This document shows positions 17,909 to 28,300 of a DNA stretch of 64,000 bases, piece by piece. Source of the stretch: Bacteroidales bacterium (GTDB lineage: Bacteria; Bacteroidota; Bacteroidia; Bacteroidales; Bacteroidaceae); assembly GCA_015060905.1 (NCBI GenBank), contig SUXQ01000002.1:1-64000 (forward strand). Direction: 5' to 3'. Both the position numbers and the translations under genes were made by a program. Below the pieces are notes generated by a model. The model did not search any database. It saw nothing but the letters and a program-made list of their open reading frames with translations, and was not told where the DNA came from. Positions within the stretch are counted from its first letter, which is position 1. The number at the start of each line of letters is the position of its first letter.

Positions 17909-19291
17909 ATGAAAGAAGATAATAGAAGCCTCAATTCCGGACGACGCGAATTTTTGAAGCGTCTGGGCGGGAGTGCAGTCGCAGCATCATCGGTGGCTAT
18001 AATAGGTTGCTCGGGCGACAAAGGCGCAAAGAAATATACTGCCGAAGGAGCGGGCGGAGAAGTTCCCACCGACAAAATGACCTATCGCACGAACCACAAT
18101 AGTGGCGACAAAGTATCTATCTTGGGATACGGAATGATGCGTCTGCCAATGACTAAGAACGAAAAGGAGGAGGAAATTATCGACCAACAGCGTGTAAACG
18201 AACTTGTCGATTATGCCCTTGCGCACGGAGTAAATTATTTCGACACTGCGCCTGTATATTGCAAAGGAGCATCGGAGAAGGCCACAGGAATTGCGCTGAG
18301 CCGCCACCCGCGCAACAGCTATTTTATAGCCACAAAACTGTCGAACATGCGTGGCGACAATAGTTTCGCATTCGGAAAAGAGATGTTTGAGAATTCGCTC
18401 AAAGAGCTGCAAACGGACTATATTGACTATCTGTTACTGCATAATCTGGGCAATAGGAACGCGTACACCAAAAGATTCATAGAGAATGGCCTTCTCGACT
18501 ATCTGCAACAGCAGAAACGCGAGGGCAAAATAAGAAACCTCGGCTGGTCGTTTCACGGCGAGAAGGCATTTTTCGACTTTATGCTCGACGAGGCGGGCGT
18601 ACATTGGGACTTTATACAGATACAGATGAATTACGTCGATTGGCAGCGTGGCAACCCCACCGCCGAATATATGTATAATCGCCTGAAAGAAAAGAACATT
18701 CCGGTGGTGATAATGGAGCCGTTGCTGGGCGGACGTTTGGCAAAAATGAACTATCAGGCAATGGCAATGCTCAAGGAGCGTGAGCCGGAAGCAAGTGTAG
18801 CCTCGTGGGCCTTCCGCTTCGCAGGAACATACGACAATATTCTGACGGTACTGAGCGGAATGACCTATATGGAGCATCTGCAGGACAACATACGCACATA
18901 TTCGCCGCTTAAGCCCCTGAGCGAGGATGAAAAGGCATTGCTGATGGATGTTGCGAAGCGCAAGATGGGATTCGAAAATATCGACTGTACCGATTGCAAA
19001 TATTGTATGCCCTGCCCCTACGGCCTTGATATTCCGGCAATCTTTGCGCACTACAACAGATGTCTGGATGAGGGTCGTATGCCGCAGAATGAAATGGACG
19101 AAGATTACAAGAAACAGCGTCGCGCCTTTCTTGTAGGCCTGGAAAGAGGTGTCCCGAAAATGCGACAGGCCGACCATTGTACAGGCTGCCGCGAATGTGA
19201 ACACCATTGTCCGCAAAGAATAAGAATTTCGCACGAAATGAGAAAGATTGACGAGTTTGTCCAGAAACTGTTGGGCGACGGAAGAATTTAG
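17909..19291 (+). CDS. Tat-exported aldo/keto reductase with C-terminal 4Fe-4S ferredoxin domain
   Basis: 460 residues. The N-terminus has a Tat motif (RREFLKRL, residues 11-18) followed by a hydrophobic stretch ending in IIGCSG, so it may be a Tat-dependent lipoprotein. The aldo/keto reductase barrel covers about 55-340, with GYGMMRLPM, NYFDTAPVYCKGASE (catalytic Asp and Tyr) and IATKLS. The C-terminal part has two cysteine sets, CTDCKYCMPCPYGLDIP and CTGCRECEHHCPQRI, for iron-sulfur clusters. It probably reduces a carbonyl substrate in the periplasm using electrons from the polyferredoxin encoded 48 bases downstream. The substrate is unknown. Confidence 0.88.
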   Translation: MKEDNRSLNSGRREFLKRLGGSAVAASSVAIIGCSGDKGAKKYTAEGAGGEVPTDKMTYRTNHNSGDKVSILGYGMMRLPMTKNEKEEEIIDQQRVNELVDYALAHGVNYFDTAPVYCKGASEKATGIALSRHPRNSYFIATKLSNMRGDNSFAFGKEMFENSLKELQTDYIDYLLLHNLGNRNAYTKRFIENGLLDYLQQQKREGKIRNLGWSFHGEKAFFDFMLDEAGVHWDFIQIQMNYVDWQRGNPTAEYMYNRLKEKNIPVVIMEPLLGGRLAKMNYQAMAMLKEREPEASVASWAFRFAGTYDNILTVLSGMTYMEHLQDNIRTYSPLKPLSEDEKALLMDVAKRKMGFENIDCTDCKYCMPCPYGLDIPAIFAHYNRCLDEGRMPQNEMDEDYKKQRRAFLVGLERGVPKMRQADHCTGCRECEHHCPQRIRISHEMRKIDEFVQKLLGDGRI

Positions 19292-19339
19292 CTTCTGCAC
19301 ACTTTTCTATATTTATAAACAATCTTAAAAGACTATATT

Positions 19340-20827
19340 ATGTTACGCAAAATAAGAATAACACTTGCAACGCTCTTTTTCGTTGGAATAACCGCCCTTT
19401 TTCTGGATTTTACGGGAGTATTGCCAACCTACTTCGGATGGATGGCAAAAGTGCAGTTTGTGCCCGCGCTGCTCGCTGTAAACATAGCCATCGTCGCAGG
19501 TTTGTTGCTATTGACCCTTATATTCGGTCGAGTATACTGCTCGACAATATGTCCGATGGGAGTGATGCAGGATATTGTCTCATGGATAGCCGGGAAAAAG
19601 AACAAAAGACGCTTCACATACAGCAAAGGAAAGACCACACTGCGCACAACAATGCTTATACTGTTCGCCGTTGCGCTTGTAGCAAACGTCGCATGGCTAG
19701 CATCAATCATAGAGCCTTACAGCGCATACGGGCGCATCGTAAACAATCTGTTTGCACCACTCTACGCATGGGGCAACAACCTGCTCGCCTACTTTGCCGA
19801 GCGTGCCGACAGCTACCTTTTCTACACAACCGACGTATGGCTGAAAAGCGCAGGCACGCTTGCCGTAGCCGCAACCACATTTGTAGTAATTTTCATACTC
19901 GCATGGAGAAACGGCCGCACATGGTGCAACACCATCTGCCCCGTCGGAACATTGCTGGGATTCGTGGCACGTTACTCACTTTTTAAACCCACGATAGACA
20001 CAAGCAAATGCTCGGGCTGTAATTTGTGCGCCCGTGGCTGCAAAGCATCGTGCATAGACAGCAAAAGCAAAGAGATTGACTACAGCCGTTGCGTCGCCTG
20101 CATGAACTGTTTGGAAACGTGTAAAAAGGGAGCAATGGGCTACCGTTACGCAGGATTCGGAAAAGCCACAAAAAAACAGGCCGAGACAAGCCCAGGAAAC
20201 AACGGACGACGCGAATTTTTGTCGGCCGGAGCGATGGTTACCGCAGGCTCGCTGCTTGCACAGGCAAACAAGAAAGTAGACGGCGGCCTTGCCATCATCG
20301 AGGATAAAAAAATACCCGAGAGAGCAACACCCATCGTACCCGTAGGCGCGGGCACCCTCAAACACTTTACCACCCACTGCACAGCCTGCCAGCTGTGCGT
20401 ATCAAAGTGCCCCAACAATGTGCTGCGTCCATCAAGCAGCATCGAACGATTCATGCAGCCCGAAATGTCGTTCGAGCGAGGCTTCTGCCGCACAGCCTGC
20501 ACAGCCTGCGCCGACGTATGCCCCAACGGAGCAATAAAGCCCATAGTACCCGAACAAAAAAGTTCGACAAAGATAGGAACAGCCGTCTGGATAGCCGACA
20601 ACTGCATCGCCAACAAAGATGGAGTAACTTGCAACAACTGCGAACGCCACTGCCCCAACGGAGCAATAAAGATGATAAGAAAAAAAGATGCCGACAGAAA
20701 CACCCCGCGCATACCCATGATTGACGCGGAACGCTGTCTGGGCTGCGGAGCATGCGAATATGTGTGTCCGGCACGTCCGTTCAGTGCAATTTTCGTCGAA
20801 GGCATCGAGGAACATAGAACAATTTAA
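19340..20827 (+). CDS. Membrane polyferredoxin (NapH/CcoG-like) fused to a NapG-like 4Fe-4S part with internal Tat motif
   Basis: 495 residues. About four transmembrane helices lie within residues 5-205, with the NapH-type motifs CSTICPMGVMQD and CNTICPVGTLLG facing ferredoxin clusters CSGCNLCARGCKASC and CVACMNCLETCKKGA. At about residue 288 RREFLSAGAMVTAGSLLA is a second Tat-like signal inside the protein. After it come four more Cys-rich sites (CTACQLCVSKCP, CTACADVCP, CNNCERHCP, CLGCGACEYVCP). It likely passes electrons across the inner membrane to the periplasmic reductase at 17909-19291. The architecture resembles a fusion of NapH and NapG. Confidence 0.85.
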   Translation: MLRKIRITLATLFFVGITALFLDFTGVLPTYFGWMAKVQFVPALLAVNIAIVAGLLLLTLIFGRVYCSTICPMGVMQDIVSWIAGKKNKRRFTYSKGKTTLRTTMLILFAVALVANVAWLASIIEPYSAYGRIVNNLFAPLYAWGNNLLAYFAERADSYLFYTTDVWLKSAGTLAVAATTFVVIFILAWRNGRTWCNTICPVGTLLGFVARYSLFKPTIDTSKCSGCNLCARGCKASCIDSKSKEIDYSRCVACMNCLETCKKGAMGYRYAGFGKATKKQAETSPGNNGRREFLSAGAMVTAGSLLAQANKKVDGGLAIIEDKKIPERATPIVPVGAGTLKHFTTHCTACQLCVSKCPNNVLRPSSSIERFMQPEMSFERGFCRTACTACADVCPNGAIKPIVPEQKSSTKIGTAVWIADNCIANKDGVTCNNCERHCPNGAIKMIRKKDADRNTPRIPMIDAERCLGCGACEYVCPARPFSAIFVEGIEEHRTI

Positions 20828-20831
20828 AAAA

Positions 20832-21320
20832 ATGGAAATAAGTAAAATACTCGCAGCCACACTACTGTGTCTGCTTATAATATCGTGTGGAGGCAGCGGA
20901 ACAAACAAAAAGAACGAGTCGGACAGCCTCGATAAAAGAAACATCGAAATTTTAGAAAAAAGAAAAGCCGAGAAACAAGAAAAAGAAAGGAAGAGAAAAG
21001 AGGCTAAAGAGGCACAGAAAGAAAAATTCCAACGCAACAACGGCAACTACCGCAAGCCCACACAACAAAAAAAAGAAGATTCAAGCCTGCGCAACAACAC
21101 AGCAACAAACCCTGTCGAAGAGGACCCCGCAAAAGCAAGCGCAGCAAAAATAGAGAAACGCGTACAGTTGGAGCTTGACATTTGGAAAGCAAAAGACAGA
21201 GACGACAGCAAGTCTGTCAGCAAGCTGAGAGAAGAGGCCGACGACCTTGCAAAAGAAATGACACAGGCCGAGCTTGACGCAGCCTACAAAAGACTGAAAG
21301 ACCTTAAAAAAAGAATGTAA
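20832..21320 (+). CDS. Small charged lipoprotein with coiled coil
   Basis: 163 residues from ATG 20832; the frame is open further upstream, but only inside the polyferredoxin gene, which ends 4 bases before. The lipobox is LIISC. The mature part is almost entirely Lys/Glu/Arg-rich (KRNIEILEKRKAEKQEKERKRKEAKE) and probably forms a long coiled coil (residues about 35-75 and 110-163). No family recognised. It is cotranscribed with the redox pair upstream and is probably anchored in the envelope. Confidence 0.7.
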   Translation: MEISKILAATLLCLLIISCGGSGTNKKNESDSLDKRNIEILEKRKAEKQEKERKRKEAKEAQKEKFQRNNGNYRKPTQQKKEDSSLRNNTATNPVEEDPAKASAAKIEKRVQLELDIWKAKDRDDSKSVSKLREEADDLAKEMTQAELDAAYKRLKDLKKRM

Positions 21321-21352
21321 AAATCGCAACCCGCATATATTCCCTTGATAAA

Positions 21353-22843
21353 CTATTTCCCAAAGAAGCGGTTAATCAAGGGAATTTTGTTTACAGGAAG
21401 GTCCTTCTTTACAAAATAGGCCACATACACCCCAAGCAACAGAGTGTTACACAAAAGACGCAAATATACATTCTCTACGGGCAACATTTCGGCAGCAGCA
21501 TAAAGCACCGCAAAAAGTACCGCATAACCCAATATAGCCTTAAGGTCGTAAGCAATAGGGTTGCGACGCTGCCCCACAAGATAAGAGAGAAGCATTGCCA
21601 CAAAATAGCTTGTAAACGACGCCCACGCACAGGCCATATAACCGTATCGAGGGACAAAAGCAATATTCACCGCAAAGAGCAACGCACAGCCCACAAAAGA
21701 AAAAACAGCCCCCCACCACGTCTCGTCATTCAGTTTGTACCAGAAAGAGAGATTAAAATAAATACCCATAAAAACCTCGGCAGCCATAATGTAAGGAACA
21801 ACCTTTAAGCCGCACCAATAATCGGGACTTATAATATATTTTATAAGGTCAAGATAAAAGACAACCACCAAAAAAGCCAGCAGAGCAATGGCAATAAAAT
21901 ATTTCATCGCCTGAGCATACAGAGCCTTTGCATCTTTCTTGTCACGATTGCCAAAGACAAAAGGCTCGTAAGCGAAGCGGAAAGCCTGCATCAGCATAGC
22001 CATTATAGCCGCCACCTTCACCGAAGCACCATAAACGCTCAGTTCCACCCTACCCTGCTGTCCCGGCACAAGCTGAGGATAGAGAATCTTGTCGGCATTC
22101 AAGTTAAGAATACCCGCAATTCCCAGCAGCAGCAAAGGCCACGAATAAGAGAGCATTTTCCCAAGCAACCGCACATCGCCCGTCGGACGGAAAAGCCGCA
22201 TTTCGGGAATAAAAAAGAGAGTGATAAAAGAGGTACAGAGCAAATTAATAAGAAACACATAATAAGACTGCTTGTCGGGCGAGTACAGACTGCCGAAAAT
22301 AGACGGATAATCCCTCGCAAGCACAGGCAACGCCACAAATACAAACAGATTAAGAATAATATTCGAAAAAATATTCAACAGCTTAAGCGAAGCAAACTTC
22401 ACCGGACGCCCCTGAAAGCGCAACAGCCCGAAAGGAATCGCCTGCAACGCATCGAGCGCAACAACCACCGCCATCATCTTTAAAAACTCAGGATGCCGGG
22501 CATAACCCAACAGAGCCGACAGCCCGTCTATGGAAGAAAATACCCCCAAGAGAAAAAGCGCGCACAGCACCCCCACCACCTGCATGGTCATCGAAAATAC
22601 CTTCGACACATTGCCACTCTCTTTGTCGGCGAAGCGGAAGAAAGTAGTCTCCATTCCAAAAGTAAGCACCACCAGCAGCAACGCCGTCCACGCATATATG
22701 TTAGTAACAACACCATACTGCCCCGACTCCACACTCATCTTTGCAGTGTAGAGCGGCACAAGCAGATAGTTGAGGAAACGCCCCACAATACTGCTCAATC
22801 CATAAATTACCGTATCTTTAAAAAGCGATTGCAGCTTTGACAT
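21353..22843 (-). CDS. Oligosaccharide flippase family protein (Wzx/MATE-like)
   Basis: 496 residues with about 12-14 hydrophobic helices. The start LFKDTVIYGLSSIVGRFLNYLLVPLYT and the region FGMETTFFRFAD are typical of polysaccharide-biosynthesis exporters of the MOP superfamily. It probably flips lipid-linked sugar units for LPS or capsule across the inner membrane. No sugar-transfer genes are nearby. The gene is convergent with the lipoprotein at 20832-21320 and is driven by promoter cassette copy 3. Confidence 0.85.
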   Translation of the reverse strand: MSKLQSLFKDTVIYGLSSIVGRFLNYLLVPLYTAKMSVESGQYGVVTNIYAWTALLLVVLTFGMETTFFRFADKESGNVSKVFSMTMQVVGVLCALFLLGVFSSIDGLSALLGYARHPEFLKMMAVVVALDALQAIPFGLLRFQGRPVKFASLKLLNIFSNIILNLFVFVALPVLARDYPSIFGSLYSPDKQSYYVFLINLLCTSFITLFFIPEMRLFRPTGDVRLLGKMLSYSWPLLLLGIAGILNLNADKILYPQLVPGQQGRVELSVYGASVKVAAIMAMLMQAFRFAYEPFVFGNRDKKDAKALYAQAMKYFIAIALLAFLVVVFYLDLIKYIISPDYWCGLKVVPYIMAAEVFMGIYFNLSFWYKLNDETWWGAVFSFVGCALLFAVNIAFVPRYGYMACAWASFTSYFVAMLLSYLVGQRRNPIAYDLKAILGYAVLFAVLYAAAEMLPVENVYLRLLCNTLLLGVYVAYFVKKDLPVNKIPLINRFFGK

Positions 22844-22964
22844 ATTCTAAAAAAGTTCAGATTCAATATAATATACCCGGGGAAATTACGCCAAATAATT
22901 ATAATATTCCGGATAATTTCACCGACACTTTAAAATTCACACTCTATACTTTTATTTTGCGCTA

Positions 22965-23043
22965 CAAATATAGGTACAAACGAGCGAGAAATATGAAACT
23001 TGTTTCAATATTTTTCAAAGCAAGTGCAGTATATTTTATCTAA
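22965..23043 (-). promoter_or_regulatory. Promoter cassette, copy 3 of 3, upstream of the flippase
   Basis: The palindrome TGAAACAAGTTTCA (23007 to 22994) is followed after 21 bases by TATATTTG (22972 to 22965), a perfect -7 box. Palindrome and spacing equal those of the copies at 10630-10672 and 46411-46453, although most flanking sequence differs. It sits about 122 bases before the flippase ATG. Confidence 0.65.
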
Positions 23044-23108
23044 AGATAGTAACAAGAATGGCTCACTTACCGAGCTTAACATCAATAATGCTCCTTTTTT
23101 AACAGGTG

Positions 23109-25163
23109 CTATTTAACATACAATGAACTATTATCATCCATTCCGTTTACCTCAATTTCTATGCTGTTAGCATAGGAATTATTGTATAATTCTATGTGTA
23201 TTTTACCATCCTCCGCAACCTTAGCCGCAGGCAACCACAATAATGTCCTGCGGTTGTCGCTTATATCCTTTTTTATCCCCGAAGAATATTCGGGAGATAC
23301 AAAAACTTTTGACATGGAGAATCCTTGAAGTTTAGTGTACCTCTTGTTCCTATTCGAGAGAATCTTATTTATTAATTCAATATTACTTTCAATAGTGTCC
23401 GGCACAAAGAATGATACAAAATTCGGAGTATCGGGAACATCCCGTTCATACATTTTCTTTATTCCCGGATACCCATCTGAATTTATATTGCTATTATAGA
23501 CATTGGGCACTCGAAATATACTCAAGAAACCCTCGTAATATTGTGCAAAATCTTTTTTCCTTTTCAGTTTTTTAAACTCCTTTTTCATTACCGCAGGGTC
23601 GTAGCTGAATTTATTGGCAACGCTACTATCATCGGTTATTATGAATTTCCTGAACGACAGCATTCTTGCAGCGTCCTTGTCATCGGTATATTTTTCGGTG
23701 AACTTTTTTATGGAATCTGACGGCATTTTATTTGCAGATATTTGCATATTCATCCAATCGCACCACGGATAGCCCCATCGCCACAATGCACTGAGCAGCA
23801 CCTTCTGCGCAGTCATATTATCTTCTGTCTCTTCTATTTTTTTTAAACGTCTGTTGAATTGTTCTTTGGTACTTACACGCGGCGTACTGTTATTTTGCGA
23901 AATTATATTATGATATTGCGCCCCACTCTCTTCCAACGTCGATGGGCTTATTTGCTCAGGAGAATATACCCCCGCATTATAATAATAAAGGCTCGATGGC
24001 CTATACTTTTTATAATCTATTCTATAAAAATCCCTATCATAGTTATTGAGCAGATAGGAACGGCTGTCAATGGCCAAGAATGTTACATCCTGTGCATATT
24101 CCCATTCATCGAAAAAATCAAATTCTCTTACGCTGCCGGGGTTTTTAGTGCTGTTAATTATAGGTATATGCTTCCTGAGCGAAATAGCATAATTCTCTTT
24201 TTTCTTTCTTTTTGGCAAGATGGGTGTCAGTTCAATGATTTTTTCTCCGTAAAAATCATCGAAAGAAGCCTCGAAAAATCCATTCTCATTAGTTTTTATT
24301 TTAAATGCCCCATTTACATCTATATAAACATCACTCTGGGGCAACAGCTTGTATGCACCTATTATGTCATTGAACCATTTTTCCTTTTTAAAAAGATAAC
24401 CGTCTATGGTAAGTCTCTTTTCGGGTTTATATATTTGCCTGTTTGCAATAGGGGTATCTTTTTGAAGCATACTTTGTAAGTAAGTGCAAATATCATTCTT
24501 GTCGTCCGAAGATGAATAAGAATCCTTGCACTTTACCGAAACAGATATATTTGCCGTTTCGGGCATTGCTTTACCATCTTTTCGAGAAATTGTAACGGAT
24601 ATTTTCTCGTATGGCCGAAAAGTATCTTTATTAACCGTAAACTGCAATGGTACTATTGAGTGAGAGATTTTTATATTATTATCCACAAAAGTTGTATCGC
24701 TTGACGATTGGTGCATAGAGGTTTGTTTCAATGGCAAGGATTCGCATACTTGAATATTTTTTTTAAACATCATTTTCTCACCCCAGTTGAGCATGTAACG
24801 TGTATAGGCGCGAATTTCATAATTACCTGCTCTGTATTCTTTTTTCAGTGCAAAATAGCCCTCACAACATCCATTCTTTATCTTATATTTCTTTTTTTCA
24901 ATAATATCACCATTAGGAGAGAGTAATTCCGTATATAGTACTTCACTTTTAGTTGCCGAGGGATTTATAATATAGACTTTAAAGAATATATCTTCACCTA
25001 TCAAATAATCATCGTTATCAAAATGCAGGTACACCCTCTCTTGCGGGAACAGGTTGTTTACAACTGCTGCGTTGAACGCCATTTTGTCGAGGCTCTTTTC
25101 GTCGGCATACGAGAAAAGGGCAACTAATAGTAATAGTGCTGTATGTAGTAGTTTGCGGAACAT
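23109..25163 (-). CDS. MG2-type tandem paralog 5, internally and C-terminally shortened
   Basis: 684 residues, last and shortest of five tandem paralogs. Signal peptide MFRKLLHTALLLLVALFSYA; MG2-like beta-sandwich with LFPQERVYLHFDNDDYLIGE and AYTRYMLNWG (residues about 36-135). It then jumps to the second beta domain (FRPYEKISVTISRKDGKAMP, about 185-205). About 200 residues present in the other copies, including the FYPEGGHLI region, are absent. FDEWEYAQDVTFLA, the WRWGYPWCDWMNMQI helix and the closing RRTLLWLPAAKVAEDGKIHIELYNNS are kept. There is no Sel1 region. Presumably an envelope protein; function unknown. Either an altered copy or a degenerating one. Confidence 0.75.
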   Translation of the reverse strand: MFRKLLHTALLLLVALFSYADEKSLDKMAFNAAVVNNLFPQERVYLHFDNDDYLIGEDIFFKVYIINPSATKSEVLYTELLSPNGDIIEKKKYKIKNGCCEGYFALKKEYRAGNYEIRAYTRYMLNWGEKMMFKKNIQVCESLPLKQTSMHQSSSDTTFVDNNIKISHSIVPLQFTVNKDTFRPYEKISVTISRKDGKAMPETANISVSVKCKDSYSSSDDKNDICTYLQSMLQKDTPIANRQIYKPEKRLTIDGYLFKKEKWFNDIIGAYKLLPQSDVYIDVNGAFKIKTNENGFFEASFDDFYGEKIIELTPILPKRKKKENYAISLRKHIPIINSTKNPGSVREFDFFDEWEYAQDVTFLAIDSRSYLLNNYDRDFYRIDYKKYRPSSLYYYNAGVYSPEQISPSTLEESGAQYHNIISQNNSTPRVSTKEQFNRRLKKIEETEDNMTAQKVLLSALWRWGYPWCDWMNMQISANKMPSDSIKKFTEKYTDDKDAARMLSFRKFIITDDSSVANKFSYDPAVMKKEFKKLKRKKDFAQYYEGFLSIFRVPNVYNSNINSDGYPGIKKMYERDVPDTPNFVSFFVPDTIESNIELINKILSNRNKRYTKLQGFSMSKVFVSPEYSSGIKKDISDNRRTLLWLPAAKVAEDGKIHIELYNNSYANSIEIEVNGMDDNSSLYVK

Positions 25164-25305
25164 AGTTTATTTATAAAATCTAAATATTTCGTACCATTGT
25201 GCTTTTGCTTTTCCAAGCTCGCTGCCCTGTGCAGCGGCTTTTTTGTACCAATTATAGGCTTTTGGGTTGTTCTTTGGTGTCCGTACCTTTTTTCGTAATA
25301 CATCC
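25164..25305 (-). pseudogene. Relic of a Sel1 C-terminal domain
   Basis: Directly after the stop of paralog 4, in the same frame, the sequence codes for a tail (TPKNNPKAYNWYKKAAAQG, then SELGKAKAQWYEIFRFYK) ending in a stop just before the ATG of paralog 5. It matches the last ~36 residues of paralogs 1 and 3. Most of the Sel1 domain of copy 4 has therefore been lost by deletion and only the tail remains. Confidence 0.85.
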
Positions 25306-25307
25306 CT

Positions 25308-28300
25308 TTATTCAATAGCATAAAAATTACCCTCTTTCATTCCTGCAACATCCAACAGCAGTACACTTTCTTTGCTATTATTATATAGTTTAAAAGTGAT
25401 ACAGCCATCGTTGCCCACTTCGGCATTAGGGATCCAAAAGAGTGTGCGGCGATAGTCTTTTGTATTTTTGTCGGGCTTGTTTCTTGAATAGTTGGGCGAG
25501 TAGAATTTCTTGCTTCTGTTGTATCCCTGTATACAAGTGTAGCGGCGCACGCTCTTTACGGCAATGTCGGGAACAAGTCCTTCGGATACTTTATCCTTTC
25601 CTTTATTGGGAATGAAGCATGCGACAAAATTCGGGTGCTCGGGGTACATTTTTTGCTGAAAAATTAAGTCAGTATTGTAAGATCTTACCCCTTTCTCCAT
25701 GTCAATAACATCGTTGCCGGCTATATTCTTGCGAGTTTCATTAGGGCTACTCTCTTCCCCTCTTGGCGTTACTTCCAATTTTTTCAAGTTTTTTCTTGCC
25801 ATCCGGTTGCGAAAAGTTGCATTTCCAGGGTATTCATCTATAAGCTTATCATCTTGCGGGGTGATGGAACTACGGAGCAGAAAACCGAAATAGAATGAAC
25901 GGAATTTGCCTTTATTTAGGAATGCTGTTCTCTGATTGTACCATCCTTCATTCTTAAACTGTTGCAATGTAGGTTCGTCGCTGCGGATTACTATTTCCTT
26001 GAAATTCATCATCTTTATCGGATCTTTACCTTTGATATACTCTTTATCCTCGATGGGAATAGCATCGCTACTGTACTCGCCTTGTGGTACTATCATTTTT
26101 ACCCAATATGCCCAATTGTAGTTATGTCGCCAAAAGGCACTTTGCAGCACCTCATAGGCTGTAAGTACATTTTCGTAAGCATGGTGGCGCGGGCCTTCCC
26201 ATCCGTATACGCGCCAGTTGTCGGTAGAAGTGGTCAATGCCATATAATTATACTCTTTGGATATGTAGTTGCTCTCTGCTGTATAATCGTATTTGGCATA
26301 TAGTTTGTTCTCCTCTTCATTGGACAGATTAACATCTTCAAAAATATCACCTGTGTCGCTCACCTTATTCATCACCCAATTATCTTGTGGCGTGTGAATG
26401 TAGCTTACATCCTGCGCATACTCCCACTCGTCCATAAAGTCGAGACGAATCTCGCTTCTGGGTGGACGGTTGGTCGGGCCTATATGTTTTTTAGCTGTTA
26501 CATCCACCTCTTCGAGTTTGTTTCTTCCGAAAATATCTATGGCCTGCATATTTCCTGCTTTTTTATTTCCGGGCCTGTAGCCTCTATTCCATTGCCAATA
26601 GTCGTATAGCCGGAATTTTGGCGAGAAATATTTGTTCATAGAAAATTTGAAGATTGTATCCTGTATTTGCTTGCCGGTGAGTATGGGAGTAAGTGCTGTG
26701 TATCTTTTACCGTAAAAATCCTCAAGTTCCAACTGGAATTTACCGTTTTTTTCTGTTGTAAATTCATAATTAGTTACGCCGTTGCCATCGTATGCAATGT
26801 CGAAATATACTTTTATACCTTTTAGAGGTATTATCTTGAAACTGCCCATCTGTCCCCACTTTTTCACCTTCTCTTTTTTCATAAAATATCCATTCAACTG
26901 AATGCCATTTTCTATCGGGTGTTTTATGGAGAAAGTGCTGTCTGTGCCTGTGAGCATGCCCCAATCGTAAGATGTCCAGCCGTGAGTGAGCATCAGAAGG
27001 TCAAGGTTGTTACGGGTATTTTCTGTATCATCTGCAAAATATTGTGATGCGGCAGGAATGTAGCCTTTAAGTTCCGAAGCGAGTAGCATCTGTGTGTAAA
27101 TATTATTGCTGTAACTTGTGACGACGCTGTTCTCTTCGTCGGTTACTGCTACCGAGTAACTGCCATGGTTGGGCAGTGGCGAGCCATCCTTACTGCTGAT
27201 TTTTACCGTCAGTTTGCGGTAGGGCTTGAAAAATTGATTATCCTCGGATGAAAATCCGTTAATTTCTGCCTTTAGTTTCACGGGAACAATATCTCCCTGT
27301 TGCGGTGCGCTGTGCTTAACGAAAAACATTCGTTCGCTAAGAGGCGTGCCGTCGGCAGTGAGCAGCAGACAGCGGTTCACTCCCTCGCGCAGTTTGTCGC
27401 GGTGCATGGCAAGCTCTTTGATGTTCTTTTTATATACGTACGTTTGATTGCGGTTAAGAATCACAAAGCCCAATGATTGCTCTAAAATGTTGCCCGCCAC
27501 AGAAAATCGTATGCTATCGCCATCCTGTTTTACGGCGATGGTTGCGCCGCTATATTCAATCGTCGGAAGCTCGAACTTATAGATTTTTTTAATTTCTTTT
27601 ACTTCAGCTTTGTTTTTTTTATTTTTCTGATTTTTAACTTGTTTAACCTCTGCTCTGTACTTTACATCCGTTTGCGGAGTGAACATAAAGTACCCTTTGC
27701 CATTGTGAATGGCTTTGGTCGTAAGCAACAGTTTTTCGTCGGCGAAAATAGAAATTATGTCGTTTAGTGGCTTGCCGCTCTTGTCGCGCAGTTCGTATGC
27801 AACCTTTGTTTCAATGCCATTTATTAAATGCCCACCTTCGGGGTAAAAAGCGAGCGTCGGCTCTTTACCCTCTTGCGTTACCCACTTGCCACGATAGAGA
27901 AAGCCACGCTTGCGATCAAGCATATTCATAAAGTCGTAGTTGTCTCCATTCACTTTATCGTACACAGGGAACACGCGGCTGAACACCGCATCGTCGCCCC
28001 AATTGAGCATATAACGTGTGTAGGCGCGCACCTCATAATAGCCCGACAGCAACGATGGCTTAAGCTCAAATTCGCCGTTGCAACAGCCTTTTTCATCCAA
28101 TTTGAACTTTTTTGTCTCAACCACATACCCCTCGGGCGCGCAAAGTTCCACGTACAGCACTTTGCTCTGTGGGGCGGCAATAGTCGTGCCGTTACCACCC
28201 ACACAGTATGCCTTGAACCACATTGTCTCGCCAAGATAGTAACCGCTGTTGTCAAAGTGCAGATAGACGCGTTCCTGCGGCAGCACGCGAGAGGTTACGA

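Noticed and set aside
25124-25321. 65-codon minus-strand frame at the junction of paralogs 4 and 5
   Set aside because: It is out of frame with the Sel1 relic that explains this DNA.
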